Below, one piece after another: positions 39,222 through 49,518 of a stretch of 64,000 nt of DNA (within the stretch, counting starts at the first letter, position 1; every line of letters begins with the position of its first letter). Under the pieces are notes generated by a model. It searched no databases. It saw nothing but the letters and a program-made list of their open reading frames with translations, and was not told the DNA's origin. A program made the translations under genes and the position numbers. Source of the stretch: Saccharomycopsis malanga (Eukaryota; Ascomycota; Saccharomycetes; Ascoideales; Saccharomycopsidaceae). The stretch lies in the NCBI GenBank assembly GCA_004014935.1, contig CP025322.1:2976001-3040000 (forward strand), in the 5' to 3' direction.

Positions 39222-40736
39222 ATGGCCAAAAAGAAGACACTTTCAGAAGAGTTGGCGGATTTTATGAAACCGCAATCGTTTGACTATGATATTGAAGATA
39301 GTGAACGTATTGCCGACAAGAACAATGATGAGGAAGAAGAGTCTGAATCAGAAGATGATGATTTGAAGAAAGAACATTATGTAACCGTTGGAAAGAGTAA
39401 GATCAGATCTAATGATATGAAAGTGGACGATCCTAAATATCAGGGCAGCTATGTCAGTAGAAAGGATCTTGAATCAGAGGAAAATCATGACTTAACAAAT
39501 AGAGCAGCAGATATACAAAGTGAGGATGAAAGTGAGGATGATCAAAGCAAAGACAATGAACAGAATGGTAATTTAGACCAAGACGAATCAGATTCTGCTG
39601 TGGATTTGAGTGATGCTTCTAGTGATGAATCTGAAGCCAGTGAGGATGAGCTTGGAGAAGAACAGGAAGTTAATCAGTATAAAAGAGATAAAATAAAAGA
39701 GTTGATGAGCAAGCAGGCCCATAGTGCAGCTAGTAGAGTGGTTGATTCAGCCCAGATTGATGCTTTAAAAGGGTTCCATGTTATTCAACAGCAGTCTTTG
39801 TATGATGCGATTCTCGATTCTAGAATCAAGCTTCAAAAAGGTTTGGCTACATATAACCAATTTCCGCACAGTGAAACAGCCATCAAAGAATATAGCACTG
39901 CGAAAACAACCAAATATCTCAAAAAAACCCAATCGTCTCTTTTTTCGTTGGCAGATGCTCTTTTAGAACTCCGGCTTGCGCTTCTCAAAAAAGACAAGGT
40001 GGTCAACAAGGATAAAGAGAGAAGTACCAAGAAAAGATCATTAGATTCATATCTTGAAGAGACCCAGAACTTGGATAGCACTTTAAATGCATATAGAACT
40101 GCCGTGTTGACCAAATGGTCTCAGAAAGTGCAATCTGCCTCTGGTTCTGCTGCTTTGAACGCCTCCAAGTTCAAAGCCATCAATCAGACTGCAGCTGTAC
40201 AGGTGGAGAACAACTTGGCCAACATGGACAGACTTGTCAAACGCACTAAACTCAATAGAAGACAGACGAAACCCCTTGGTTACAAGTCACAGCAGTCAGA
40301 GGAAGACGCCAAGAAGAAGAAATCTTTTGACCCGTCTCTTCAAGAAAATGAAAATATATTTGATGACGAAGACTTTTACAGATTGTTGCTCAGGGATCTC
40401 ATAGATAAAAAGGTCAACAGTTCTGCCCTTGGCGGAGAAAACAATATCATATTGACCAAATCCAAGTTTAAACTCAAAAAAAATGTTGATACCAAGGCCT
40501 CAAAGGGACGTAAACTCAATTACAAGGTCCAGGAGCCACTCCAGAATTATATGGCTCCTAAGTTCGACAAGTCCCGGTGGAGCGATTACCAGATTGATGA
40601 GTTTTTTGCTGGCTTGTTAGGGCAAAAAATCAATATGAACGAAGATGAAGAGGACGTTGTTCCAGAAGCCGAGCAGTACAATGATGATGAGCAGTCAGAG
40701 GCTATTCTCAACGACGACATCCAATTATTCGCTTAG
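39222..40736 (+). CDS. BFR2: Bfr2/AATF ribosome biogenesis factor
   Basis: A 504-residue protein starting MAKKKTLSEELADFMKPQSFDYD. Residues 20-160 are Glu/Asp/Ser-rich. The AATF leucine-zipper-like region follows (QSLYDAILDSRIKLQKGLATYNQFP, SSLFSLADALLELRLALLKKD). The C-terminal TRAUB domain includes FDDEDFYRLLLRDLIDKK, KASKGRKLNYKVQEPLQNYM and a WSDYQIDEFFAGLLGQ end. It acts in early 40S (SSU processome) pre-rRNA processing in the nucleolus. ATG 39222 is used; the in-frame codon upstream is GTG. Confidence 0.93.
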   Translation: MAKKKTLSEELADFMKPQSFDYDIEDSERIADKNNDEEEESESEDDDLKKEHYVTVGKSKIRSNDMKVDDPKYQGSYVSRKDLESEENHDLTNRAADIQSEDESEDDQSKDNEQNGNLDQDESDSAVDLSDASSDESEASEDELGEEQEVNQYKRDKIKELMSKQAHSAASRVVDSAQIDALKGFHVIQQQSLYDAILDSRIKLQKGLATYNQFPHSETAIKEYSTAKTTKYLKKTQSSLFSLADALLELRLALLKKDKVVNKDKERSTKKRSLDSYLEETQNLDSTLNAYRTAVLTKWSQKVQSASGSAALNASKFKAINQTAAVQVENNLANMDRLVKRTKLNRRQTKPLGYKSQQSEEDAKKKKSFDPSLQENENIFDDEDFYRLLLRDLIDKKVNSSALGGENNIILTKSKFKLKKNVDTKASKGRKLNYKVQEPLQNYMAPKFDKSRWSDYQIDEFFAGLLGQKINMNEDEEDVVPEAEQYNDDEQSEAILNDDIQLFA

Positions 40737-40776
40737 TAGTGCTCATATAATATATAAGTATTTCAATATCTTGCAG

Positions 40777-40778
<2 letters not shown>

Positions 40779-40811
<33 letters not shown>
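40779..40811 (+). repeat. Poly(dT) run of 33 bases
   Basis: Unbroken T run 43 bp past the BFR2 stop, between BFR2 and SLI15, which are transcribed in the same direction. It may act as BFR2 3'-end signal context or as a nucleosome-excluding element for SLI15. Confidence 0.85.
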
Positions 40812-40816
<5 letters not shown>

Positions 40817-40956
40817 AAGTTCATGTATAGCATGCCTATATGCATCGAAATTTCCAGCTGGAAAACCAAATGGAAAATAAACAAATGTTTATATACGCCA
40901 ACTGTTTCTTGTATTTCAAAGTACTCTTGTTGAGGTGCCTTTATTTGTAGTATACA

Positions 40957-42543
40957 ATGATGAGTAATTTTTGGGTTTTCAACTTTTGCAAAGGTAAAGA
41001 ACCTACCAAGGATAAGGTAACGCCAGGAACAGCTAAATGGGTTTCTACAGAAGCTGCTGTGCTGAATAATCATGTCTTGCAAGATCTTGATTTTTTTGCT
41101 AGTAGCGTTCATAAAGAAGTTTCGGAGTTGGCTGATGAATTTAAGCGAGCTCTGGAAGAAGCCCATAGAACCGCTGATTCTAAGCTAACTTCGAGTTCAA
41201 AGAAGTCGCTTGAAGACATTAATAACAAAATTTCTGTTGATAATCTGTTAACTGAGAAAACTGATCAGCAAGAAACTAAGAAATTGGCAGCCCCAAAAAC
41301 ACCTTTAAAAGATGATTTGAGTGCAGACATTTCACAAGCGCTCATGTTGACACCAATCACCCGAACCGACCAAAAGTCACCAATAAAACTAGAACATAAA
41401 TTACAGAAAACCCATAGAACCCTAACTAAGTCTTCTCGTTCTTTTCTCAAAGAATCCAGGCCTCTTCATCATGTAATTCCAAGTTTGTGGGGAAACCACC
41501 TACTAGATGTAGAAGCAGCCAGAAACGAACCGAATAAATCTACAAGCGATTCCTCGACTTCTGTAATGATGAAAACTCTGGATCAAAGGATCATATTCAA
41601 TGTTGGTCTTGATGATACACCAAGTGGCGACAGTTTGAAGACATTGCGCCAATCTCTGGCTACTAACAGATCCACTTTCTTTAAAAATAGTCTGGTTGAT
41701 ATCAAAAGATCAACTAATAATGCAAATAGTCCATGTAATATGAAAGCATTCACGACTGTTGGCCCTGCTGATTCAATAAAAACTACCGTCCCAAAGAATC
41801 AAAGCTGTAAGGAAGTTGGAAAGTCACATTTATCCACCCTATCTTCTAATAAATTGGCAAGACTCGGTACCAATAAAAGCTTACAAGAACTTGTATCATC
41901 ACCCCTATTAAAGAAATCTGATAAACGTGAGTCTCTAAAAAACCAACCATCGATTGCTCGTAAGGATGGTGAGAAGAATGGTCTAGGAAACTACAAGCCA
42001 CATAATTCTACTAGCAAATCTGAGGAAAGTATCATCTCGAGCTTGAAAACAAATTTCAACAGAAACTCTCAAAGCAATATGGTTGTAAAAGCACACAGAA
42101 AATCATCGATGGATTCCAATACAAGCTGCCAGAGACCTAAAGAGTCTTTTACAATTACACCTTTGAAAGAACTTGATTTTCCAAACGAAGGAAAGGCGGT
42201 AATGGGTTTAGAGAAAAGAGCCACACGAATCAAACCTCGAAAAGTAACATCAGTGTCCAGAATTTCCAAACGACCAATAAAGAAATTCACAGGGACAATT
42301 GTAGAGACGAAAAAGTCACTTCTCCGAATGAATAGTCAAAAGGCTATTACTTCAAAAAAGACACGAAAGGTGTTGCCCAAAATTCTCGATGGAGAGACAT
42401 CGGAACTCGAAGTGCTTCAGACAGCAGAATGGGCGAAATCACCCAATCTGAAAAGAATTTTGATTAAACAACAAAAGATTGAGCCAAAGAAAATTTTTGG
42501 CGACATTCCTCCTGTAAGAGTATCTAACATATTCAAAAAATAG
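40957..42543 (+). CDS. SLI15: INCENP/Sli15-like subunit of the chromosomal passenger complex
   Basis: A 528-residue, largely disordered basic protein. The C-terminal 45 residues form an IN-box: TAEWAKSPN, KRILIKQQKIEPKKIFGDIP, ending VRVSNIFKK; W-A-x-S-P, the P-x-x-IFG core and the terminal I-F are the family signature that binds and activates Aurora kinase (Ipl1). The N-terminal helix (residues 26-70, KWVSTEAAVLNNHVLQDLDF) is where INCENP proteins bind survivin/Bir1 and borealin. The middle is Ser/Lys-rich with many S-P and T-P sites. It corrects kinetochore attachment and acts on the spindle midzone. S. cerevisiae Sli15 is 698 residues, so this is shorter. Codon 498 in the IN-box is CTG, read Ser under the CUG-Ser code, although Leu would be more usual there. 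Confidence 0.8.
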   Translation: MMSNFWVFNFCKGKEPTKDKVTPGTAKWVSTEAAVLNNHVLQDLDFFASSVHKEVSELADEFKRALEEAHRTADSKLTSSSKKSLEDINNKISVDNLLTEKTDQQETKKLAAPKTPLKDDLSADISQALMLTPITRTDQKSPIKLEHKLQKTHRTLTKSSRSFLKESRPLHHVIPSLWGNHLLDVEAARNEPNKSTSDSSTSVMMKTLDQRIIFNVGLDDTPSGDSLKTLRQSLATNRSTFFKNSLVDIKRSTNNANSPCNMKAFTTVGPADSIKTTVPKNQSCKEVGKSHLSTLSSNKLARLGTNKSLQELVSSPLLKKSDKRESLKNQPSIARKDGEKNGLGNYKPHNSTSKSEESIISSLKTNFNRNSQSNMVVKAHRKSSMDSNTSCQRPKESFTITPLKELDFPNEGKAVMGLEKRATRIKPRKVTSVSRISKRPIKKFTGTIVETKKSLLRMNSQKAITSKKTRKVLPKILDGETSELEVLQTAEWAKSPNLKRILIKQQKIEPKKIFGDIPPVRVSNIFKK

Positions 42544-42762
42544 TTTTCTAGATATACGTTCTAGACTAGCCCATTTGATCAACACTACAATAAAAAAAGA
42601 ACGAGACAAAGTGGTATAATATAAGATCACAACTAAATATACAACAGCTATTTATGAATAACACAAAGCAAAGGGTAATAAAGGGGAGAAACTATTCGTT
42701 AAAAGGTCTAGGGTGAAAAGGGCATGAAAATAATTAAAATAGAACAAAGGGCAACGAGTATT

Positions 42763-45570
42763 TTACTCATTAAGCTCATCCAAGCCTGCTTTGAAATCAT
42801 CTATCTTGTTGAAATTAAACTGTATATAACTGTTTCTGTCAACAGCGATTTTTTTCTTGGCCAATGGAGCAACAGAAACCTCATCTGTTCCAACCGGTTT
42901 AGGTCTTAAAAGAGCAGCCAAGTCTTCAGCAGAGGCTCTTATTTCGTTGTTATAAAGACTAGAAGATCTGGAGTGGCCAGCAGCATCGCCTGCCCCATTA
43001 GAATAAATGCTAGAAGCAATAGAAAGAGATTTTCCATGACCAAATTTCTTGGTTGGGGTTGCCAAGAATATTGTGTTTTTAGAGCTAGCAATCGAGAGTC
43101 TATTGGTGTTGGTATTACTTGAATTATCATTGACGAAAAAACCTGGTGTTGCTGGAGATTGTTCTTTCGCAAAATCAAGTAAATATGTGGGGGTGTGTAA
43201 CGTTAAACGCTTCAAATCTTTTTTGTTCTTAGTTGGCGCATTAGAAGCAGGTACTTCTGTCAATTCAGGATCATCTAGTTTCTCAGGTTCAACTTCCAAC
43301 ATTGCAATATTGGACAAGTCATTTTCTGATCTTCTTCTAAGCAAAAACGATGATTCGCCAGTTTCTTCAGATTCATGGAAAAACTCCATCTCAGACTGGA
43401 TTGCAAGTAATTCTTTTTCAACACGTTCAGCTGTGATGTCATCAACAGAAACATTTTCTGGTTTCTCATGCAAAGGAGCAAAAGCAGTTTTACCCACAAT
43501 AAAATTATCATAAGAATGATTCAAGAGTTTCATGTTAGATAAGGCTTGCTTTTTAGTGACATTCACTGATAGAGGCAAAATGTCGTCTTCCAAAGTCTGG
43601 TTCTCTTTTGCAGGTTCATTTGACTTGTCAAAACTATCAAAACTTGTGTCGGCAGCAAAATCAGTATCTTTGAATATAGCCAAAGCTTCATCTTTCAACC
43701 AACTTTGTCTGATATAAACGCTTGATCTTCTGTTGTCAGCCTCTGCGGACGCAACGTTGGAGCTAGACTGCTTTTCAGGTGATTCGGTGCTAGTAGGCTT
43801 AGTGGTGTTATAGGAAACCGCACTGAAATTGGAACTTATAGACGCATCGTTCTGAGAATGAAGATTGGAAGATTGTTTGGAACTGATTGTATTGTGTCTG
43901 GATCTAAGTTGTTCTACAACTGAGGATTTACTTTGTCTGGAATTGCTGGAATTTCTCTTCTCCGGCGCCATTTCCTTCTCGAAATCCACGTCAAAAGCAT
44001 CTTTTTCAAAACTTTGATGCTTCAAAACTTCAGGCTCAGCTTCCTCATTACTGTTAGAAACAGTAGGACTGATGAGATCTTTCAATTGGACTTCGTTATT
44101 CTGACTAACAGATAAAGGTCTGCCATTAGCGTTATTGGTCTCAATATCTGGAGAAAACCCGGTTAAAGACTTGTCACTTCCAAGACTGGCCACTGAATCG
44201 TTACTGTTTTTGAATTGAATTTTCTTGGTCAACCCTACAGTTTGCAAATGTTTATTAAACGATTTTTTCAAGCTCAAAAAAGATTTGGATTTTTTCAAAC
44301 TTTTCAAAGATGGAATGGAATGCAATTCTGGGCGTTGAAATTGTTCTGGATTGAACTCAGCAGTGAATTGTTGGGAGTCGGAATTCATAATGTCAGATAA
44401 TTTTGGCGTAACATATGATGTTGTATTGGAAATAGGTGAAATACACTCCTCTTTGATCAACAGCTGAGTATCGTATTTGATAGTCTGGGCGGAATCTTCA
44501 CTGCGACTAGTGTGTGCAGGACTAGCTGGAAGAGCAGGAGGTTGAAATCTAGGAACCGGACTAGTTTCGTTTAAAAACTTGTTCCGTTTCAAAGTATGAT
44601 CGGAATTCTCCAACTTGGCTTCTGACTGTAAAAGTCTTCTACTATGATTGGAAATAGAACTTTGTTGGGAAAGTAAACTTGATGAAGAATTTTGTCTAGA
44701 GCGGAACTGAATATTGTCCGATTCTTCATTTAGAAGAATGTTGTTTTCGGAAAATGGATTACTGAAACTCACATCGTTCTGTTCTTTATCTTGTGATGTG
44801 CATTCTGGTATAGTCAGGTTATTCTGGTACTTTTGAAATTCAGAATTGCCAATGTTGGAAGAGAACGAGGAAGATCTCAAGCCCTCAGATCTCTTCGTTG
44901 TATTAGACTTGTCGAAAACAGAATTGACAGAGTTGGTGATGGAAGTTCTGGTGGTAGAAGCAGACGAGGAAAGCTTTTTGTTGAAATGTTTGTCTGCTAC
45001 AGAAGACAGTAGTTGACCAGCAGAAGGAGGCGCAGTTGAGGATATCGGAGAACTAGGGGTGCCAGGGTATTGTGCATTGTTGAAATAGTCATCAGAGAAT
45101 AAAGAGGTTGTCATAGAAGATGGTGATGGTTTGTATGAATTTATAGCAGTAGGCTGAGCAATGTCATTTGGCGCCTGGGGAACAGAATTTGGATCATTGG
45201 AAGAAGTGTCCATATGGAATAGATGCTTGAAATCTTGGGGACCAGATATTTGTACTTTGGTATTCAAAGAAGGAGAGCCTGGGCTGGCTCTAATCTTGGT
45301 GAATCTGTCAGTAAGAGCATTGGCGTTGCTGACTAGACTTTCTTTGGTTATGCTGGTCTTTTTGAAAAGAAGAGAAGTCTTGTGCTTGAGAGATTTCGAC
45401 CGTGACGTCTGCTGAACAACATCTATATTGGACTCTGGTAACACTGGAGATTCGCGGATATTGAGCTCGGAATAGTTATTGGAATAAAAGGAATCCTGCG
45501 AAAGGGCTGGAGAACTTGTTATGTCCGGAGAGCCTCTGGAAATGGCAATCTTCTTCTTGATATTGTTCAT
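42763..45570 (-). CDS. Large CRIB-motif protein, putative Cdc42/Rho effector
   Basis: A 935-residue protein, mostly Ser/Asn-rich and disordered. The only clear motif is VQISGPQDFKHLFHMD (107-122), which fits the CRIB consensus I-S-x-P-x-x-F-x-H-x-x-H, used by Cdc42 effectors. There is no kinase domain, so it is not Ste20/Cla4. Gic1/Gic2 are kinase-free CRIB proteins but are less than half this length. The C-terminal 150 residues contain ordered-looking blocks (LTLHTPTYLLDFAKEQSPATP, KKIAVDRNSYIQFNFNKIDDF). A role in polarised growth is inferred from the CRIB motif only. It converges on SLI15. Confidence 0.7.
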   Translation of the reverse strand: MNNIKKKIAISRGSPDITSSPALSQDSFYSNNYSELNIRESPVLPESNIDVVQQTSRSKSLKHKTSLLFKKTSITKESLVSNANALTDRFTKIRASPGSPSLNTKVQISGPQDFKHLFHMDTSSNDPNSVPQAPNDIAQPTAINSYKPSPSSMTTSLFSDDYFNNAQYPGTPSSPISSTAPPSAGQLLSSVADKHFNKKLSSSASTTRTSITNSVNSVFDKSNTTKRSEGLRSSSFSSNIGNSEFQKYQNNLTIPECTSQDKEQNDVSFSNPFSENNILLNEESDNIQFRSRQNSSSSLLSQQSSISNHSRRLLQSEAKLENSDHTLKRNKFLNETSPVPRFQPPALPASPAHTSRSEDSAQTIKYDTQLLIKEECISPISNTTSYVTPKLSDIMNSDSQQFTAEFNPEQFQRPELHSIPSLKSLKKSKSFLSLKKSFNKHLQTVGLTKKIQFKNSNDSVASLGSDKSLTGFSPDIETNNANGRPLSVSQNNEVQLKDLISPTVSNSNEEAEPEVLKHQSFEKDAFDVDFEKEMAPEKRNSSNSRQSKSSVVEQLRSRHNTISSKQSSNLHSQNDASISSNFSAVSYNTTKPTSTESPEKQSSSNVASAEADNRRSSVYIRQSWLKDEALAIFKDTDFAADTSFDSFDKSNEPAKENQTLEDDILPLSVNVTKKQALSNMKLLNHSYDNFIVGKTAFAPLHEKPENVSVDDITAERVEKELLAIQSEMEFFHESEETGESSFLLRRRSENDLSNIAMLEVEPEKLDDPELTEVPASNAPTKNKKDLKRLTLHTPTYLLDFAKEQSPATPGFFVNDNSSNTNTNRLSIASSKNTIFLATPTKKFGHGKSLSIASSIYSNGAGDAAGHSRSSSLYNNEIRASAEDLAALLRPKPVGTDEVSVAPLAKKKIAVDRNSYIQFNFNKIDDFKAGLDELNE

Positions 45571-48407
45571 AATGTCTTTGATGCTTTTGGGTCAAACAGG
45601 TTTTCGAAAATTATGACTGCAGGAAGCAAATTGGATGGTTTTTATGGTACTTAATTTTCAGTACACGTAAAAAAAGAAAAAAAAATATACACTTTCTGGA
45701 AATTTCAGAGATAATCTTTAAGGACAGACAAAGGTTGGATAAGATCAAAGCGAATCAAAGAAATAGAAGAACGAACTCGTCTATTACAAAATCAAGATGC
45801 CAAAATCAAAAAAAAAAAAAATACCAGATTGGAAAAGGAGTTTTGTTTTATACTGTTGGACGTTTGGATAAATGTTTAATCAGACGGAAATTCGCCTTTC
45901 CAAATAGGGTATACCTGGCCATGCGTTGGAGCGCATGGAGGTACGCATTACAACATATGGGTGCATGTGGCAACATTGACCTGCAGAAAAGGGGCAATTA
46001 TCTCCATTTTCCATTTTCCAAGTTTCTTTTATTGAGGGAATCTGAACGAATCAAAAGATGTTGGCGACAACCGGGTGATAATTGCAATGTGGCTTATTGT
46101 GTTGTTGAACAAAGAATGTTCAGATGACTAAAAAAATGAGAGTTCCAACGGCTCAACGTTATGTACGTTGTTCAATATAGTCAATACACCTTTGTTATGC
46201 TACTCATGTTATTGCTTAAAACGTATCCTGGCCCACCTCGCCGCCAGGTAGAGAGAGTTAATACCCTGTAGAAAGGTGCCAACTGAGGCGCCACTCTCCC
46301 TATAGCATTGTATGGTAGATACATGGATGGTCCCCTGGAAATGTATGCGGTTTCGCGCCTGTCATTTAATTTCCGTCTACACTGTGCACAGTGGATCCAG
46401 TTGTCCTCACTGGTTCCACCACATAGTTGATCCAGGCACCACTTTTTTGAGTTACTTGATCTTTGAAACATTAATGTTAATTGTCTTAACCTGTTTTTAA
46501 CGTTGAATCAATCAAATGATCTGTTTCCAAAGGCACACGCCGATGTAAATAGGCGTCATATTGTACAGGCATGAACTACACCTTTTGAGAAAAGTCATCT
46601 GCAAATTATCTAAACTGTAGTTTTAAAACATTCTCCAATATACTTTATAAAAGCACACGAAGCTTTACTCCAGGTACCGGTTTGCCTTATGGGGTTCCTA
46701 AAAGAGTAAAAGTAGCGTTCCTGCACACCTATTGATCTCCCTTCCATGGCTTTTCACATGAAGCATGAACCTCCTGTGATATCTCGTTTTTCCTGCCCTT
46801 TTGATCGCCATAGTCTTATGACTGGTGGTCCTCTGTGTGTCTGAGAACCAACGTCTTCGCTCCTACAAGTTTTGTGCCGACGATCTTCCCTTTCATAGTT
46901 TACCGATCTAGACGGGGCGACATTTATTCCAGAACCATAAAACGTAGTCCTTTATTTGATCGCCACAGCATTGATTATTACAACGGCCTCGCTACGCATC
47001 TTCAAATGTGGGTTTTACTGTGAAATTACAGACAACATTCTTCTTTGATGCTGCTCGAAATTTCCAATGTGCTGGAATACAGTCTAGTTATTTGCCAAAC
47101 TCTATCTTTCCTCATTTTGGCGATTACCGTTTGGTAATATCAGTTACTGCTTTTTAGTCTTGAAACCAGCCTAGACTCTCGCTCCCCTTTTCCGTGGATA
47201 ACTATATGCAAGCTTCATGTGTGTATATGCGTGCTTGCGTGCATATCACGCCTGAACGATCAGATGACCCTTAGGTGTTAAAAGCCATGAATTGATATCA
47301 ACTTTATGATCGTATATAGTATGAGTTCTAGTATATATGTCATATGTCACGAATTTGAAAGCACGATGCTATCAACTGAAACTTCTTTTTCAATGGTGTA
47401 GCAAACAAATGGATGTAAGCGACTTTTAGTTGGTTTTTTATCATAGTAACTATACGTACACTTTCCAAAGGCCAACCCTTTAATCGTTGTAATTTTAAAC
47501 AGACATTATTTGGCTTGGGATTCAGAACAATTAGTGAAACCATTCATATAACGTCAACTGAAACAAAAAACAAAAAAAAAAAACTGAGCCGGTCTTTAGT
47601 AATTCAGGTGTGTTGCTAATTATAGCGTCATCATGATGCATTGTATGATGAGCAATACCTTTGGTTCGGTTCCTGGTATAACCTTTTTCATAATAACCTA
47701 CTAACTTGACTAATTAACGCTAACATACTGATTCATGATCAAAACTTACCGCTAAAACATCATGATTACGTGAAACAGAGAAGGCTAAACACCATGATTA
47801 CGTCCTCTGTTCCATAGGATTTACGCTTCCACTGCTCAATTCACTACTTCATGTTCAGCCGAATTACAGTGATTGATATATGTCTTCCAGGGCCAAAAGG
47901 GTGGAGCATGCAGCACCATGCAAGATGCTGCAGGCTATGAGAAGGGCCCGCCTAAATGGTCACCTTAATCAATTTGTTAAAAGAGCTGAATAGTAATTGA
48001 ATGTTACTAAAAATGGGTTGATTTGATGATTTTTGAGGACAATAAGTTAGTAGTGTAGGAAGCCTTTGTGTGTAATGTGAGCCATTGTCAAATAATAACC
48101 AAACGGAAAATGATGATGATGTTATGTCCACTTATGAATCATGACTCCATGATCTTCCGCTGCGAGTTATAACATCAAAGGTCATACCGTATTTTGGTAT
48201 CAGTTAAACTGAGATGGTCATAATAATGCAGGAGAAACAGTGCCCTTTGTTGAGATCTTCAACATTGCATGACATGTTAAACCATATTAGTTTCCATGTC
48301 ATAGACGTATTAATATTATAAATTGATACATGTTCCCTTGTAGATTTGGTAACTGATATGAACTTTTTGCTACTATAAATACAATCATCAACACTTTTGC
48401 CCAAAAC
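45571..48407. other. Longest gene-free stretch of the window (2.8 kb)
   Basis: Begins with the CRIB-gene promoter (A-rich to about 45830). From about 45900 to 47960 the sequence is noticeably less AT-rich than other gaps, with short GC-rich islands: 46230-46300 (GGCGCC, CTCGCCGCC), the small palindrome ACGCCGATGTAAATAGGCGT (46539-46558), and GCAGCACCATGCAAGATGCTGC-type hairpin arms near 47915-47935. CATGATTACGT occurs twice (47761 and 47802). Open frames are short and start mostly at non-ATG codons. No copy of family S or R is visible. Centromere, structured RNA gene or decayed gene are all possible. Confidence 0.5.
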
Positions 48408-48743
48408 ATGTCTATTCCAATGCCAAACAGACTCAATTTGAGCAACAGTACCGGTCAGCATGACGGTAATGTTGCAATCATGATAAATCAGATAATCCCA
48501 CATCTTTTTGAGACAAATAATGTTGACGAAATCATTGCGATCTTGGCAAACCCAACAATACCAGACATCGTCAAATATAGAACTTTGGTTTACCTCGATA
48601 ATTACTTGAGAAACACCGGTTTTAATGGAGCTAGGCTCTTCCTCAGCCATGGGATATTGGCGGTCAACAACTCTCTCCACCAGCCCAACTTGTACAACTT
48701 GTGGGCTACAATTGTCGAGAGACACTTTGAAAGTCTTTTTTGA
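48408..48743 (+). CDS. Hypothetical small protein, 111 residues
   Basis: Not recognised. It reads MSIPMPNRLNLSNSTGQ, then amphipathic helical stretches (NVAIMINQIIPHLFETNN, VDEIIAILANPTIPDIVKY, LYNLWATIVERHFESLF). The regular spacing of hydrophobic residues and even composition look protein-like. A TATA-like CTATAAAT lies about 35 bp upstream. An overlapping minus-strand frame of similar length starts with GTG and is rich in Cys/Trp, so it is less plausible. It may be a lineage-specific gene or part of a spliced one. Confidence 0.45.
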   Translation: MSIPMPNRLNLSNSTGQHDGNVAIMINQIIPHLFETNNVDEIIAILANPTIPDIVKYRTLVYLDNYLRNTGFNGARLFLSHGILAVNNSLHQPNLYNLWATIVERHFESLF

Positions 48744-49518
48744 TTCACTTTTTGTTGATTTTTCGGTTTTTTTCCCCGTGTTCACTAGATATCCTCGCAC
48801 ATTGCATTTTTAGATTCTTTTTGTTATCATTATTTGGCTATATATTTCAGCTGGACTACATCTAGTTTTTGTTTATTACACATTGGTATAACTCTGTTGT
48901 TAGGTTTTTAGTAGTCAATGTATTTACATTTACAGCTGTTCATAGTTGATACATCTACCATACATTAATACTCTTGCATATCTAAGCCTTTTGGTTTCTG
49001 ATAAGAATAGCACTACCTCTTAAAACTTTCAATGCAAGTGTCCTTATTACTTTATTTTATAGGCAATATGGACATACATTATGGTTGTACTCTACTAATA
49101 TATTTCCTGGTGGTAACATTGCTTCCAAATTGTATGGTAAAGTGCATAATTCTCCCTTACAAGACTCATATTGAAGTTTTTACTGGTTTACAGCTAGTTT
49201 TAACTTTGGAAAACTAAACCTTGGCCTTTTTGAAAATCAGCCTTATAAGATGATACCCTTTTTATATCAATCAATGAAACCTTAGCAATTTACCTGGCAA
49301 TATAATATACACAGTACGCACGCACTTTTTGGAAATGGATGCATTCGGCAATGGGAAATTGAAAAATTATCCAGAGACCCGTCCGATGAGCCAATATTAT
49401 AGCGAGAAACACACTGTGCTTTGGTCTTCATCAAACGTAGTAGGGCGTATAAAGCATGACTCAAAAAACATTTATATGAAAACCATTTTCCAGTAAAACC
49501 GGGTATATATATAACGTA
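48744..49518. other. Intergenic region upstream of the gene at 49519
   Basis: About 775 bp of AT-rich sequence. TATATATATAA (49503-49513) lies directly before the ATG at 49519, closer than usual for a functional TATA box. No RNA gene recognised. Confidence 0.5.

Noticed and set aside
45735-46127. A 130-codon plus-strand frame
   Set aside because: Starts at TTG, runs through A-rich promoter sequence and has no domain-like features.
46101-46200. TGTTGTTGAAC near 46101 as an LTR end
   Set aside because: No matching CAACA terminus, primer-binding site or second copy was found.
46181-46471. A 96-codon minus-strand frame with a C-x-x-C-like WIHCAQC stretch
   Set aside because: Short, isolated and without a full zinc-binding pattern; kept only as a remark on the gene-free region.
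47662-47673. B-box-like GGTTCGGTTCC as a tRNA
   Set aside because: Flanking bases do not form a T-stem and no A-box lies at a suitable distance.
48204-48800. Minus-strand 198-codon frame opposite the 111-residue protein
   Set aside because: It begins with GTG, is rich in Cys/Trp and lacks protein-like periodicity; the plus-strand frame has an ATG and a TATA-like element.
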